From an uncultured Mollicutes bacterium (GTDB lineage Bacteria; Bacillota_I; Bacilli_A; RFN20; CAG-826), in the NCBI GenBank assembly GCA_900545015.1, contig UQXJ01000012.1:1-37719 (forward strand): DNA of 37,719 bases, written 5' to 3'. This document shows positions 25,293-33,243 of the stretch, piece by piece; position 1 is the first letter of the stretch, and each line of letters begins with the position of its first letter. The notes beneath the pieces were generated by a model. It had not been told where the DNA came from. It worked only from the letters and a program-made list of their open reading frames with translations, and made no database searches. Position numbers and translations under genes: made by a program.

Positions 25293-26893
25293 TATTTTGC
25301 AGTTTCTATAGCACGATATTCTCTAATTACATTTACTTTTATTTGACCTGGATAAGTCATTTCTTTTTCAATTCTTTCTTTAATATCGTGAGCGAGTTTA
25401 AATGCTTCTAAATCATTAATTTTTTCTGGAATAACCATGACTCTAACTTCTCTACCACTTTGCATTGCATAACAATTAGAAACGCCTTCATATGATTTAC
25501 ATATAGTTTCTAGTTGTTCAACTCTTTTAATATATGTTTCAAGTGTTTCACTTCTTGCACCAGGTCTAGCTGCGCTTAAAGTATCAGCAGCTTGTACTAA
25601 ATAGCCAATAATTGATTTGCATGGTACATCTCCATGATGAGATTCAATTGCATTTACAACAAGATCATTCTCACCATATTTTTTTGCTAATCTCGCACCA
25701 ATTTCAACATGGCTTCCTTCCATTTCAAAATCAAGTCCTTTTCCTAAGTCGTGTAAAAGTGCAGCACGTTTAGCTATTTGTGAATTAAGTCCTAATTCAA
25801 CAGCCATTGTTCCGCAAAGTTCTGCAGTTTCAACACTGTGCTCGAGTTGATTTTGGCCATAGCTTGTACGATATTTTAAACGCCCAATTAATGCAATAAG
25901 TTCTCTATTCATGTTTCCGATGCCTAGTTTATTAACAGCATCTTCACCAGCTTTTCTCATTACATCGTTTACTTCTTTTTGGCATTTATTAACAACTTCT
26001 TCAATTCTTCCAGGTTGAATACGACCATCTTTTATAAGAATATTCAAAGCTCTAGTAGCAATTTCTCTTCTAATTGGATTGAAACAACTGATTGTAAGTG
26101 CTTCTGGAGTATCATCAATAATAATATCGACGCCAAGCATTTGCTCTAATGATTTAATATTTCGTCCTTCTCTACCAATAATTCTACCTTTCATTTCATC
26201 ACTTGGAAGTGAAATAGTACTTATTGTTCTTTCAGTAGTAACTTCTTGAGCGTGACGAGCCATAGCCATTGATAAAATCTCTTTTGATTTTTCTTCAGCC
26301 TTTGATTCAGCGTCTTCTTCTTTTTCTTTTAAATATTTAGCAATATTTTGTTGTTCTTTTTCTTCAACTCTTCTAAAAAGTTCTTCTCTAGCATCTTTTT
26401 CAGTTAATTTTCCGATATTTTCAAGTTCACTTAAAATTGAATCGATTTTTTCTGATAAAAGTTGACTTTTTCTCTTATTTTCTTCAATTTGAGATTCAAT
26501 AATTTTCTCTTTTTGCTCGAGATTGTTTTCTTTTTTTAAGAGTGCTTGATCACGAGCATCAATAGATTGTTCTCTTTGAAGTAATTTGTTTTCTTGATTA
26601 ACAACTTCTTGTTTTCTTTCTTTGATGTCTTTTTCAGCTTCTTTCTTCATATCAAAAGTTTCTTGCTTAGCATCAATTTGTGCATTTTTAATAATCTTTT
26701 CAGCTTTTACATTAGCATCATTAATTATTTTATCAGCATTAATAGTTGCTCTTTTTGCTTTCATTGAAGGCATAAAGAAAAGCACTAATGAAGTTGCTAC
26801 AATACCTACTATTAAAGCAACAACAATTAAGATGACCCATACCCAAACTTCTAATCCTGCTTGGGTATCGGCCAATATTTTAAAATTTAACAT
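25292..26893 (-). CDS. rny: endoribonuclease Y
   Basis: A 533-residue membrane-anchored RNase. One N-terminal membrane segment (about 17-41), a long Lys/Glu/Gln coiled coil (about 50-215), a KH domain (MKGRIIGREGRN) and an HD domain (LLHDLGKGLDFE). It starts bulk mRNA decay in Bacilli. An unusual start region with MLNFKILADTQAG precedes the membrane segment. The gene has 56 bases of leader after recA, with AAAGGA near the ATG. Confidence 0.97.
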   Translation of the reverse strand: MLNFKILADTQAGLEVWVWVILIVVALIVGIVATSLVLFFMPSMKAKRATINADKIINDANVKAEKIIKNAQIDAKQETFDMKKEAEKDIKERKQEVVNQENKLLQREQSIDARDQALLKKENNLEQKEKIIESQIEENKRKSQLLSEKIDSILSELENIGKLTEKDAREELFRRVEEKEQQNIAKYLKEKEEDAESKAEEKSKEILSMAMARHAQEVTTERTISTISLPSDEMKGRIIGREGRNIKSLEQMLGVDIIIDDTPEALTISCFNPIRREIATRALNILIKDGRIQPGRIEEVVNKCQKEVNDVMRKAGEDAVNKLGIGNMNRELIALIGRLKYRTSYGQNQLEHSVETAELCGTMAVELGLNSQIAKRAALLHDLGKGLDFEMEGSHVEIGARLAKKYGENDLVVNAIESHHGDVPCKSIIGYLVQAADTLSAARPGARSETLETYIKRVEQLETICKSYEGVSNCYAMQSGREVRVMVIPEKINDLEAFKLAHDIKERIEKEMTYPGQIKVNVIREYRAIETAK

Positions 26894-26949
26894 AACGTAA
26901 TCCTTTCTATATATAAAGTATCAATAGAAGATCACGCATTAGGCTTTAT

Positions 26950-27942
26950 TTAGTTTTTAACTTCACCGTTAACAACTTCGCTCTTAATTCGCTCAAAGAT
27001 GTCTTTATTTTCTCTTAAATAAGTTTTAGCAGTTTCTCTGCCTTGGCCCATTCTATCACCATAAACTTCATACCAACTACCTGACTTTTTAACTATTCCT
27101 TTTTCAATAGCTAAATCAAGTAATTCACCTTCTTTTGAAATTCCTTGACCATAAATAATGTCAACTTTGCATGATTTGAATGGAGTTGCAACCTTGTTTT
27201 TTACAACCTTTATATTTGCAACGTTTCCTATTAAGTTTTGCCCATCCTTAATTGCTTCAGAACGTCTAATATCAATACGTACACTCGAGAAGAATTTAAG
27301 AGCTCTTCCGCCAGTTGTAGTTTCGTTGCTTCCATAAATTACTCCAACTTTTTCTCTAAGTTGATTAATAAAGATAACAGTGCAGTTATTTTTATTTAGC
27401 AATCCAGTAATTTTTCTCATTGCTTTTGACATCATTCTAGCTTGTAATCCAACACTAGAGTCAATCATTTGCCCATCAAGTTCAGCTTGAGGCACTAGTG
27501 CAGCAACACTATCAACAACAATCAAACTAAAAACTCCACTTCGTGCGAGTGTTTCGACAATTTCTAACGCTTCTTCACCTGAATCAGGTTGCGATAAGAT
27601 TAAATCATCGATATCTACGCCTAAATTTTTTGCATAATCTGGATCGATACTATTTTCAGCATCAATATATGCAGCAAGTCCACCTTTCTTTTGCACTTCA
27701 GCGACAGCTGTAAGTGCTAATGTAGTCTTGCCACTACTTTCAGGACCGTATATTTCAACAATCCTTCCTTTTGGATATCCACCAATTCCAAGGCAAGAGT
27801 CTAACAAAATACTCCCGCTAGAAATAGCTTCAACGTCGACTTTTGGATGATCACCAAGTCTAACGATAGATCCTTTGCCAAATTCTCTTTCTACTTCGGC
27901 AAAGACAGATTTTAATGTTTCATTATAATTTTTATTTTCCAT
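26950..27942 (-). CDS. recA: recombinase RecA
   Basis: A 330-residue protein with Walker A GPESSGKTTLAL, the VDSVAALVPQAELDG loop, FINQLREKVGV and GRALKFFSSVR. It forms filaments for strand exchange and SOS. The C-terminus is short compared with most (about 345). AAAGGAGA lies upstream of the ATG. I see no CGAAC-type LexA box in the 96 bases before it, and there is no inverted stem terminator after cinA, so recA may be cotranscribed. Confidence 0.98.
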   Translation of the reverse strand: MENKNYNETLKSVFAEVEREFGKGSIVRLGDHPKVDVEAISSGSILLDSCLGIGGYPKGRIVEIYGPESSGKTTLALTAVAEVQKKGGLAAYIDAENSIDPDYAKNLGVDIDDLILSQPDSGEEALEIVETLARSGVFSLIVVDSVAALVPQAELDGQMIDSSVGLQARMMSKAMRKITGLLNKNNCTVIFINQLREKVGVIYGSNETTTGGRALKFFSSVRIDIRRSEAIKDGQNLIGNVANIKVVKNKVATPFKSCKVDIIYGQGISKEGELLDLAIEKGIVKKSGSWYEVYGDRMGQGRETAKTYLRENKDIFERIKSEVVNGEVKN

Positions 27943-28038
27943 AAAACAAAATCTCCTTTCACCTAGTACGACGAAATAAATTTTTATTTTTTTAAAAAAT
28001 TTGGCACTTTTTTAAAATCTTAATACTAAATTAATATT

Positions 28039-28506
28039 TTAGTTAATAATTGATAAGAGAGCATTAACAGCAGTTTGAACTGCATATTCTCTAATTTCTT
28101 CCCTACTCATTTGAAGATTTAGAGGAATTGGCCAAATTTGTCCGTTATAAACAATACCAATATAAACTTCGCCAGCTTTTGTGCCATCCTCACATACGTC
28201 TGGGCCAGCATTACCTGTAAAGCTTACGCAAACATCAACGCCTAAAATTCTCTTTCCTTTAATTGCCATTTGTTGAGCAACTTCCCAACTGACAACACCA
28301 TGTTCTTCAATATAACTTGCAGGAATTTCGACAAGAGATTCTTTAAGTTCTTTTGAATAACTTACAATACTTCCTTTGAAACAGTTACTTGCTCCAGGTA
28401 CATCAGTAAGGGTTTTAGCGAATAATCCTCCAGTAAAAGACTCAACGCTTCCAATAGTTAGACCTTTTTCAATTAACTTATTAAGTAATTCTTCAACATT
28501 ATTCAT
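28039..28506 (-). CDS. pncC: CinA C-terminal domain protein (NMN amidohydrolase type)
   Basis: A 155-residue stand-alone CinA C-terminal (PncC) domain. The active-site ESFTGGLFAK (usually ESCTGG) and GNAGPD segment match the family; the latter is usually SGIAGPGG. PncC removes the amide from nicotinamide mononucleotide in NAD recycling. In most Firmicutes this locus, between pgsA and recA, carries a two-domain CinA of about 415 residues; the N-terminal half is missing here. GGAGG lies in the end of pgsA, six bases ahead. Confidence 0.9.
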   Translation of the reverse strand: MNNVEELLNKLIEKGLTIGSVESFTGGLFAKTLTDVPGASNCFKGSIVSYSKELKESLVEIPASYIEEHGVVSWEVAQQMAIKGKRILGVDVCVSFTGNAGPDVCEDGTKAGEVYIGIVYNGQIWPIPLNLQMSREEIREYAVQTAVNALLSIIN

Positions 28507-29167
28507 TATTAGTCCCTCCTAAAACATGAATGTTTTGTTTCATATAAATTACGCCACTTAAAACACTAAAAAATGTAGCTATATAAGTTAGCCAATCGCT
28601 TATATGCAAGTACATTGGCCAATTATAATCGAAGAAAACAAAAGGAAAACCATTTAAAATAACAACAGAAATTGCAATCATTTGTGTTACTGTTTTGATT
28701 TTTCCAAACTTATTAGCAGCAATCACAACATTTTTTTGAGCTGCTAAAAATCTTAATCCATCAACAATTAAATCTCTAATTACCATGATAATAACGCAGA
28801 AAAAAGGAAATTTAACATCATTTCCTAAACTAATAAAATTAAGTGATAAAAATATCATCATCGAATTAACAAGCATTTTATCAGCGATTGGATCTAAAAA
28901 TTTTCCTAAATCTGTAACCATGTTATTTTTTCTAGCAAGATAACCATCTAAAAAATCTGTTAAGCTAGCTAAAATAAATACTCCAAAAATTATAATCATT
29001 ATCCAATTTATTGTTGCACCACCATTATTAAGTGAGATGTTACCTACTTCAGCAATATTTAAAACATTAAATTGATCAAGCAAGTAAAAAACGATAATAA
29101 AGATTATAAGTAATGAAGCCATTACTATACGACTAATCGTAATCTTTGTTGGTAAATTAATTTTCAT
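28499..29167 (-). CDS. pgsA: CDP-diacylglycerol-glycerol-3-phosphate phosphatidyltransferase
   Basis: A 222-residue integral membrane enzyme with about five hydrophobic segments. The CDP-alcohol phosphotransferase motif is D-G-x2-A-R-x8-G-x3-D-x3-D in DGYLARKNNMVTDLGKFLD. It makes phosphatidylglycerol phosphate at the membrane. The start is about 20 bases after the end of rnpB with a GAGAG-like site, so it is likely on the same transcript as rnpB and gpsB. Confidence 0.95.
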   Translation of the reverse strand: MKINLPTKITISRIVMASLLIIFIIVFYLLDQFNVLNIAEVGNISLNNGGATINWIMIIIFGVFILASLTDFLDGYLARKNNMVTDLGKFLDPIADKMLVNSMMIFLSLNFISLGNDVKFPFFCVIIMVIRDLIVDGLRFLAAQKNVVIAANKFGKIKTVTQMIAISVVILNGFPFVFFDYNWPMYLHISDWLTYIATFFSVLSGVIYMKQNIHVLGGTNNE

Positions 29168-29181
29168 AGTTTTGCTCTCGA

Positions 29182-29522
29182 ATGAGTAATCAGTCCGTAA
29201 GCCATGTTATGTTTTATGTAATCATTTATCTAAGTTTTGCAACTTACCAATCTCCATTCAATTCTTTAGATTGATTTCCTCTACCAATATTTGAGTTTCT
29301 CGCTTAAGGGGTTTACCGCGTTTCATTTTAATATTTCTATTAAATTCGTCACTGTGGCACTTTATAGGAATAGAATCATGAGTTTCCTTTTAGATTTATT
29401 CCTGCCGTTATTTTCTCCAAAATACCTAGCCTTATTTTTTAAGCTAGCATAAACACTACATTCATCTCAGAATGTGCGAGCATGGACTTTCCTCTAATCT
29501 ATAAAAGACCAGCGATTACATG
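29182..29522 (-). ncRNA. rnpB: RNase P RNA, type B
   Basis: On the minus strand the conserved blocks appear in order: GAGGAAAGTCCATGCTCGCAC (CR-I), ACAGTGACG, AAACGCGGTAAACCCC, GAGAAACTCAAATATTGGTAGAGG (the type B arrangement) and GGCTTACGGACTGATTAC. P1 pairs GTAATC (29519-29514) with GATTAC (29191-29186). With RnpA protein it trims tRNA 5' ends. It lies between gpsB and pgsA with no visible terminator on either side. Ends are approximate to a few bases. Confidence 0.95.
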
Positions 29523-29532
29523 GACTGAAATT

Positions 29533-29889
29533 TTATTTAACTTTATTAGGATCAACACCAAGTTGATATAATTTCTTCTCGTAAGCACTACATTTTTGAA
29601 GAAGTTCTAAGTTATCTAAGCTTGAATCTTGAGATGTATTTATAGCAAAATCTTTACTTTTTTGAATTGAAATTGCTTGGTCTTTATCTCTTAAATTTGC
29701 TTTTAATGTTTCTTTATCTCTTTTTAAAGAAATAATTTCCGCATTTAAAGTATCGATTTCAGAATAGATAGACTCATAATCTTCCAATATTTTATCTAAA
29801 AACGAATCTACTTCATCGGCATCATAACCGAGTGTATTTTTCTTAAACTTTTTATTTAAAATATCTTTTTGGCTTAATTGAAGTTTCAT
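29533..29889 (-). CDS. gpsB: DivIVA/GpsB-family cell-division protein
   Basis: A 118-residue coiled-coil protein. Residues 1-60 carry the DivIVA-type membrane-binding start MKLQLSQKDILNKKF and GYDADEVDSFLDKIL, followed by a coiled coil and a small C-terminal helical end. It coordinates wall synthesis at the division site. The ATG at 29889 is preferred over a start 16 codons earlier because the family begins there and AGGA precedes it. In Bacillus gpsB also lies next to rnpB. Confidence 0.92.
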   Translation of the reverse strand: MKLQLSQKDILNKKFKKNTLGYDADEVDSFLDKILEDYESIYSEIDTLNAEIISLKRDKETLKANLRDKDQAISIQKSKDFAINTSQDSSLDNLELLQKCSAYEKKLYQLGVDPNKVK

Positions 29890-29908
29890 GTGTTTTCCTA
29901 ACTCTTTT

Positions 29909-29937
29909 ATTATATAAAAGACAGGCCAAATTCGCAA
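29909..29937 (-). promoter_or_regulatory. promoter of the gpsB-rnpB-pgsA run
   Basis: On the minus strand TTGCGA (29937-29932) and TATAAT (29914-29909) are exactly 17 bases apart, with the gpsB ribosome binding site TTAGGA a few bases further on. The leader is about 13-15 bases. Confidence 0.7.
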
Positions 29938-30052
29938 CTAAATATAAGTCGACCAGAGCAATAAAAAAGTGTCAAAAATTAAGCAAAATAGTAATTCACT
30001 TTTATCTTTTTAAATTATTTTAACTAAATATCATCGAATCGCTCTTTTAAAC

Positions 30053-30082
30053 TTGCTTAATGCAAGTTAATTTGACTATAAT
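30053..30082 (+). promoter_or_regulatory. promoter directly abutting the exonuclease start
   Basis: TTGCTT (30053-30058) and TATAAT (30077-30082) are 18 bases apart. The ATG at 30090 follows the -10 box by only 7 bases, so transcription should start at or next to the start codon. It diverges from the gpsB promoter. Confidence 0.65.
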
Positions 30083-30089
30083 TTTTAAC

Positions 30090-30815
30090 ATGAAATCCAT
30101 TAATAAAGCATTAAACGACGCGAACCAAATAGTATTTTTAGATTTTGAAGGTACGCAATTTTCTCAAGAAATAATCGCTATTGGAGCTTATAAAGCGATT
30201 CTTGATAATAAAAAACAAGTCATTAAATATGATGATGGTTTTAAGATTTATGTTTATACAGATACAAAAATTGATGGATTAATTACAAATTTAACAGGAA
30301 TTACACAAAATCAATTAACAAATGAAGGTGTAAGTTTTGTTGATGCTATAGCTAAATTCAAAAAATATGTAGGAAATAATTTAAACTTTACTTCTTTTAT
30401 GACTTATGGGAATTTTGATATGCGACTTTTATATAACACTGCTTCAATTTATAAGATTGAAGAAGATGAATTCATTCAAACAATCCTTCACAAAAATATT
30501 GATTTCTCTCATATTTTAAGTACTTATGTTCGTAGCGATAAAAATGAACAACTATCATTAATTAATGCTTTAAGACTTTACAAAATCACTCCTGAAGGTG
30601 ATATTCATAATCCTCAAAGCGATGCGAAAAATTTAATGCTTCTTTACAAAGCGTTTTTAAGCAATAAAGCAATAAATAAAGAACAATATTTAAAGGTTTT
30701 AATGCATAATCCTCATGTTCAAAATCCTATACACAAAGCATTAAGAAAAATTGTTACTGATAAAGTTTGCACATACGATGATTTACTTGGCTTTATCGAA
30801 GAGGAATTTAAATAG
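30090..30815 (+). CDS. DEDDh-type 3'-5' exonuclease
   Basis: A 241-residue exonuclease of the RNase T/DnaQ superfamily. The catalytic residues are D18 and E20 (FLDFEG), D110 (YGNFDMRL) and H173 with D178 (HNPQSD), giving the DEDDh set. The substrate, DNA or RNA, cannot be told from sequence; related Bacillus proteins include KapD. ATG at 30090 is preferred over 30060, which would lie in the -35 region. There is no ribosome binding site. The stop overlaps the recU start by one base. Confidence 0.85.
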   Translation: MKSINKALNDANQIVFLDFEGTQFSQEIIAIGAYKAILDNKKQVIKYDDGFKIYVYTDTKIDGLITNLTGITQNQLTNEGVSFVDAIAKFKKYVGNNLNFTSFMTYGNFDMRLLYNTASIYKIEEDEFIQTILHKNIDFSHILSTYVRSDKNEQLSLINALRLYKITPEGDIHNPQSDAKNLMLLYKAFLSNKAINKEQYLKVLMHNPHVQNPIHKALRKIVTDKVCTYDDLLGFIEEEFK

Positions 30816-31363
30816 TGAAAATTACTTTTGATGTTGATGAAAATAATAATATAGTTCATAGCAAAAATAGAGGGATGTCTCTTGAAGCTGAAATCACTGA
30901 ATCAAATATTTTTTATCGTGAAAATAACGTTGCTTTAATCTATAAAAAACCTACTCCAATAAGAGTAGTTAAATGTTCAAATAGTAAAATTAGAGAAGCC
31001 TATTTTGACGAAAAATCTACCACTGATTTTAACGGTGTTTATAAAGGAAGATACATCGATATTGAAGCAAAAGAAACTAATAATGAAACTTCTTTTCCAC
31101 TAAATAATATTGAAGATAATCAGATCGAACATATTGAAAATGTTATCAAAAATAATGGTCTTGCTTTTCTTTTTGTAGAGTTCACTTCTCTTGAAAGATA
31201 TTTTATGCTTGAAGGTCATAAATTAATAAAATTTATAACAGAAAATAATCGAAAAAGTATACCTCTTTCATTTTTTATTGAGTCAAGTGATGAAGTTGAA
31301 AGATCATTAATTCCACCACTAGATTATATTAAAATAATTGATAAATACATTAAAAATAGTTAG
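30815..31363 (+). CDS. recU: Holliday junction resolvase RecU
   Basis: A 182-residue PD-(D/E)XK nuclease. NRGMSLE (18-24), KKPTPI (44-49), STTDFNGVYKG with D71, and IEAKET with E84 and K86 form the active site and RecU signature. It cuts four-way junctions in recombination and repair. GTG start with GAGG eight bases upstream in the exonuclease gene; the start overlaps that gene's stop by one base. In Bacillus recU sits beside ponA and near nth; ponA is absent here. Confidence 0.96.
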   Translation: MKITFDVDENNNIVHSKNRGMSLEAEITESNIFYRENNVALIYKKPTPIRVVKCSNSKIREAYFDEKSTTDFNGVYKGRYIDIEAKETNNETSFPLNNIEDNQIEHIENVIKNNGLAFLFVEFTSLERYFMLEGHKLIKFITENNRKSIPLSFFIESSDEVERSLIPPLDYIKIIDKYIKNS

Positions 31364-32001
31364 TTTTTGCAAGGTTTTTTGCAAAATCCATATAATTTGC
31401 ATGTCGAACACATTGGCTTTATAGCTTTACAATAATAGCGTCCAAAATGAATAAATTGGTGATGTAATTTTATCCAATTTTTTTCACTAAAAATCTTTTT
31501 AAATTCTTTTTCTACTTCTTCAATTGAAGCATCATCTCTAACAAGTCCAAGTCTTTTTGAAACACGAAAAACATGTGTATCAACCGGAAATTCTGGTATT
31601 TTAAAAAGTTCGCATCTTACGACATTACTTGTTTTATTTCCAACCCCTGGAAACTTCATTAATTCTTTTTTGTTTTCTGGAACTTTTCCATTATAATTTT
31701 CAATTAATAATTTAGTAATTCCTTTTAAATTTTTAGCTTTATTTTTATATAAACCTAGTGGCATAATCATGTTTTCAATATCAAGCAAAGGAGCATCATT
31801 TAGTTCTTTTAAAGTCTTATATTTAGAAAACATTTTTTCAGTAACTTTATTAACTTTTTTATCAGTGCACTGAGCACTGAGCATGACACTAATTAAAAAC
31901 CCATAATCTGAATTATAAGTTAATTCGCAACCAGCATTAGGCAATATTTCATCAAAATATTTTTCAATAATTTCAGCTTTATCTTTCAGCTGCATTTCCA
32001 T
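31360..32001 (-). CDS. nth: endonuclease III, DNA glycosylase/AP lyase
   Basis: A 213-residue base-excision repair enzyme for oxidised pyrimidines. The helix-hairpin-helix FPGVGNKTSNVV carries the catalytic lysine, FPVDTHVFRV the catalytic aspartate, and the C-terminus binds [4Fe-4S] through C-x6-C-x2-C-x5-C (CKAIKPMCSTCKLYGFC). AGAGG precedes the ATG. It overlaps dnaD by about 23 bases at the start, and its stop codon overlaps that of recU on the other strand. Confidence 0.96.
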   Translation of the reverse strand: MEMQLKDKAEIIEKYFDEILPNAGCELTYNSDYGFLISVMLSAQCTDKKVNKVTEKMFSKYKTLKELNDAPLLDIENMIMPLGLYKNKAKNLKGITKLLIENYNGKVPENKKELMKFPGVGNKTSNVVRCELFKIPEFPVDTHVFRVSKRLGLVRDDASIEEVEKEFKKIFSEKNWIKLHHQFIHFGRYYCKAIKPMCSTCKLYGFCKKPCKN

Positions 32002-32560
32002 AAAGATCCTCTTCTCTTAATTTTCTTGAAATAATTCTATCAATTTCTTTAATTGAATTAATCTTTTTATATTTAGCGTCATTTATAGCTTCCATAATGA
32101 TTTCTTTGCTTGTTCCGCTAGAAATCCATTCATCTACACGAGTAATTTCTAAAGGTGATAATTCACGAGCCATTACAATTTCAAGTTCACCATATACTTC
32201 TGTTCTAAGTGAGTCTAAGTCTTTATTTTGTTGTATTTCTTCTTCTGTAAAAATAGATTCTTGGAATTTTTTATATAAAAGTTTCTTTAATGGTCTTAAA
32301 GAAATAACAGTTTTAGAATTTTCGATATTAAATTCAACCATCTTTCTTTTGTATAGATTAGTCATAATAAGATCAATTTGATTTTCTGTTAAATTCATAT
32401 TCATTGAAATATTTTTTGAATTAAAAAAAGAATTGCCTTGTGCAAGAAGGTGATCAATCATTAAAATTACAGCTAATTCACTTTCATCAATCTCTAACTT
32501 TTTATAAAATTCTAATAATAAATATGAAAAATTAACAGCATTTGCATTATTAAAATTCAT
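31979..32560 (-). CDS. dnaD: DnaD-family replication initiation protein
   Basis: A 193-residue protein. The N-terminal half is a winged-helix domain (LLLEFYKKLEIDESELAVILMIDHL), and the C-terminal domain carries MARELSPLEITRVDEWISSG and the ISRKLREEDLYGN end of the DnaB_2/DnaD family. DnaD remodels DNA in replication initiation and restart. The ATG at 32560 is supported by GGAGG eight bases before it, within the end of the cca-like gene; a GTG five codons earlier overlaps that site. Next to nth, as in Bacillus. Confidence 0.85.
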   Translation of the reverse strand: MNFNNANAVNFSYLLLEFYKKLEIDESELAVILMIDHLLAQGNSFFNSKNISMNMNLTENQIDLIMTNLYKRKMVEFNIENSKTVISLRPLKKLLYKKFQESIFTEEEIQQNKDLDSLRTEVYGELEIVMARELSPLEITRVDEWISSGTSKEIIMEAINDAKYKKINSIKEIDRIISRKLREEDLYGNAAER

Positions 32561-33182
32561 AATCTTTTCCTCCACTTATCATTTCTAATTTTCTATTTTC
32601 TTCTTCTAATTTACCTTTTGAAATATATTTTAATAAATATAAATTTTTATGAATTATTTCTTTTGTAGTTTCATCAATAAATAATTCGTATTCAATTATA
32701 AACCTTTTTGCTCTTAATATTCTTAATGGGTCTTCTTTTATTCTTTTTTCTGGTTCACCAATAAATCTTAATCTTTTATTAAATAAATCTTCTTCACCAG
32801 TTTTTGAAATATCTTGAACAGCATAATTTTCATCAATATAAATTGCATTAATAGTGAAATCTCTTCTTTTATAATCAACATTTATATCTTTTATAAATTT
32901 AATGTAACTAGGGTGTCTTTTATCTTCATAGTCCCCTTCTTCTCTTAAAGTGACTATATCAATTTTATTGTCGTTTAAATAATATTTAACGCTACCGAAT
33001 TTAGCAAAAGTCATATCTACATCAAGAAATTTCTTCACTTCTTCTGGGGTCGCATCCGTAACAAAATCATAATCATTTATTTCATTATTTAAAAGATAGT
33101 CGCGAGATGTCGAACCTATCATAAATAAGCGAAATTTATTTCTGTTAAATATTTCTTTTAAAGTATCAAACACTAAATTCAT
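32550..33182 (-). CDS. half-length CCA-type tRNA nucleotidyltransferase
   Basis: A 210-residue protein from ATG 33182, about half the 400 residues typical of class II CCA-adding enzymes and poly(A) polymerases. The head is complete in motifs: GS-x-x-RD (23-28), DYD catalytic aspartates D37 and D39, RRDFTINA (106-113) and the nucleotide-selecting EDPLRILRA. The neck follows, and then the frame ends at a normal TAA; the body and tail that hold tRNA are missing. It could be a minimal enzyme, a partner of another protein, or a specialised relative. The cca gene lies near dnaD and nth in Bacillus too. Confidence 0.85.
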   Translation of the reverse strand: MNLVFDTLKEIFNRNKFRLFMIGSTSRDYLLNNEINDYDFVTDATPEEVKKFLDVDMTFAKFGSVKYYLNDNKIDIVTLREEGDYEDKRHPSYIKFIKDINVDYKRRDFTINAIYIDENYAVQDISKTGEEDLFNKRLRFIGEPEKRIKEDPLRILRAKRFIIEYELFIDETTKEIIHKNLYLLKYISKGKLEEENRKLEMISGGKDYEF

Positions 33183-33191
33183 ATGCACATA

Positions 33192-33197
33192 ATTATA
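33192..33197 (-). promoter_or_regulatory. -10-like TATAAT before the cca-type gene
   Basis: On the minus strand TATAAT directly follows the T-tract of the hup terminator and precedes the ATG at 33182 by nine bases. No convincing -35 box is seen at the right distance, so this is weaker than the mnmG promoter. Confidence 0.35.
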
Positions 33198-33230
33198 AAA
33201 AAATAGAGTCTAATTTGCTAGGCTCTATTT
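33197..33230 (-). terminator. terminator after the HU gene
   Basis: On the minus strand AAATAGAG (33230-33223) pairs with CTCTATTT (33208-33201), with inner TAG/CTA pairs, and is followed by a T-tract. The HU stop codon is 14 bases upstream. Confidence 0.75.
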
Positions 33231-33243
33231 CATTAACAAAATA

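Noticed and set aside
26622..26900. 92-codon plus-strand frame with hydrophobic character, opposite rny
   Set aside because: The hydrophobic look is the complement of the RNase Y coiled-coil codons; no start signal is present.
27943..28038. SOS (LexA) operator before recA
   Set aside because: No CGAAC-N4-GTTCG-like palindrome is found in the 96-base gap.
29938..30052. Small RNA or tRNA between gpsB and the exonuclease gene
   Set aside because: No cloverleaf or strong hairpin was seen; the stretch is explained by two divergent promoters.
32550..33188. Frameshift truncating a full-length cca gene
   Set aside because: The downstream sequence in all frames is dnaD, not the missing body and tail, so there is no broken remainder.
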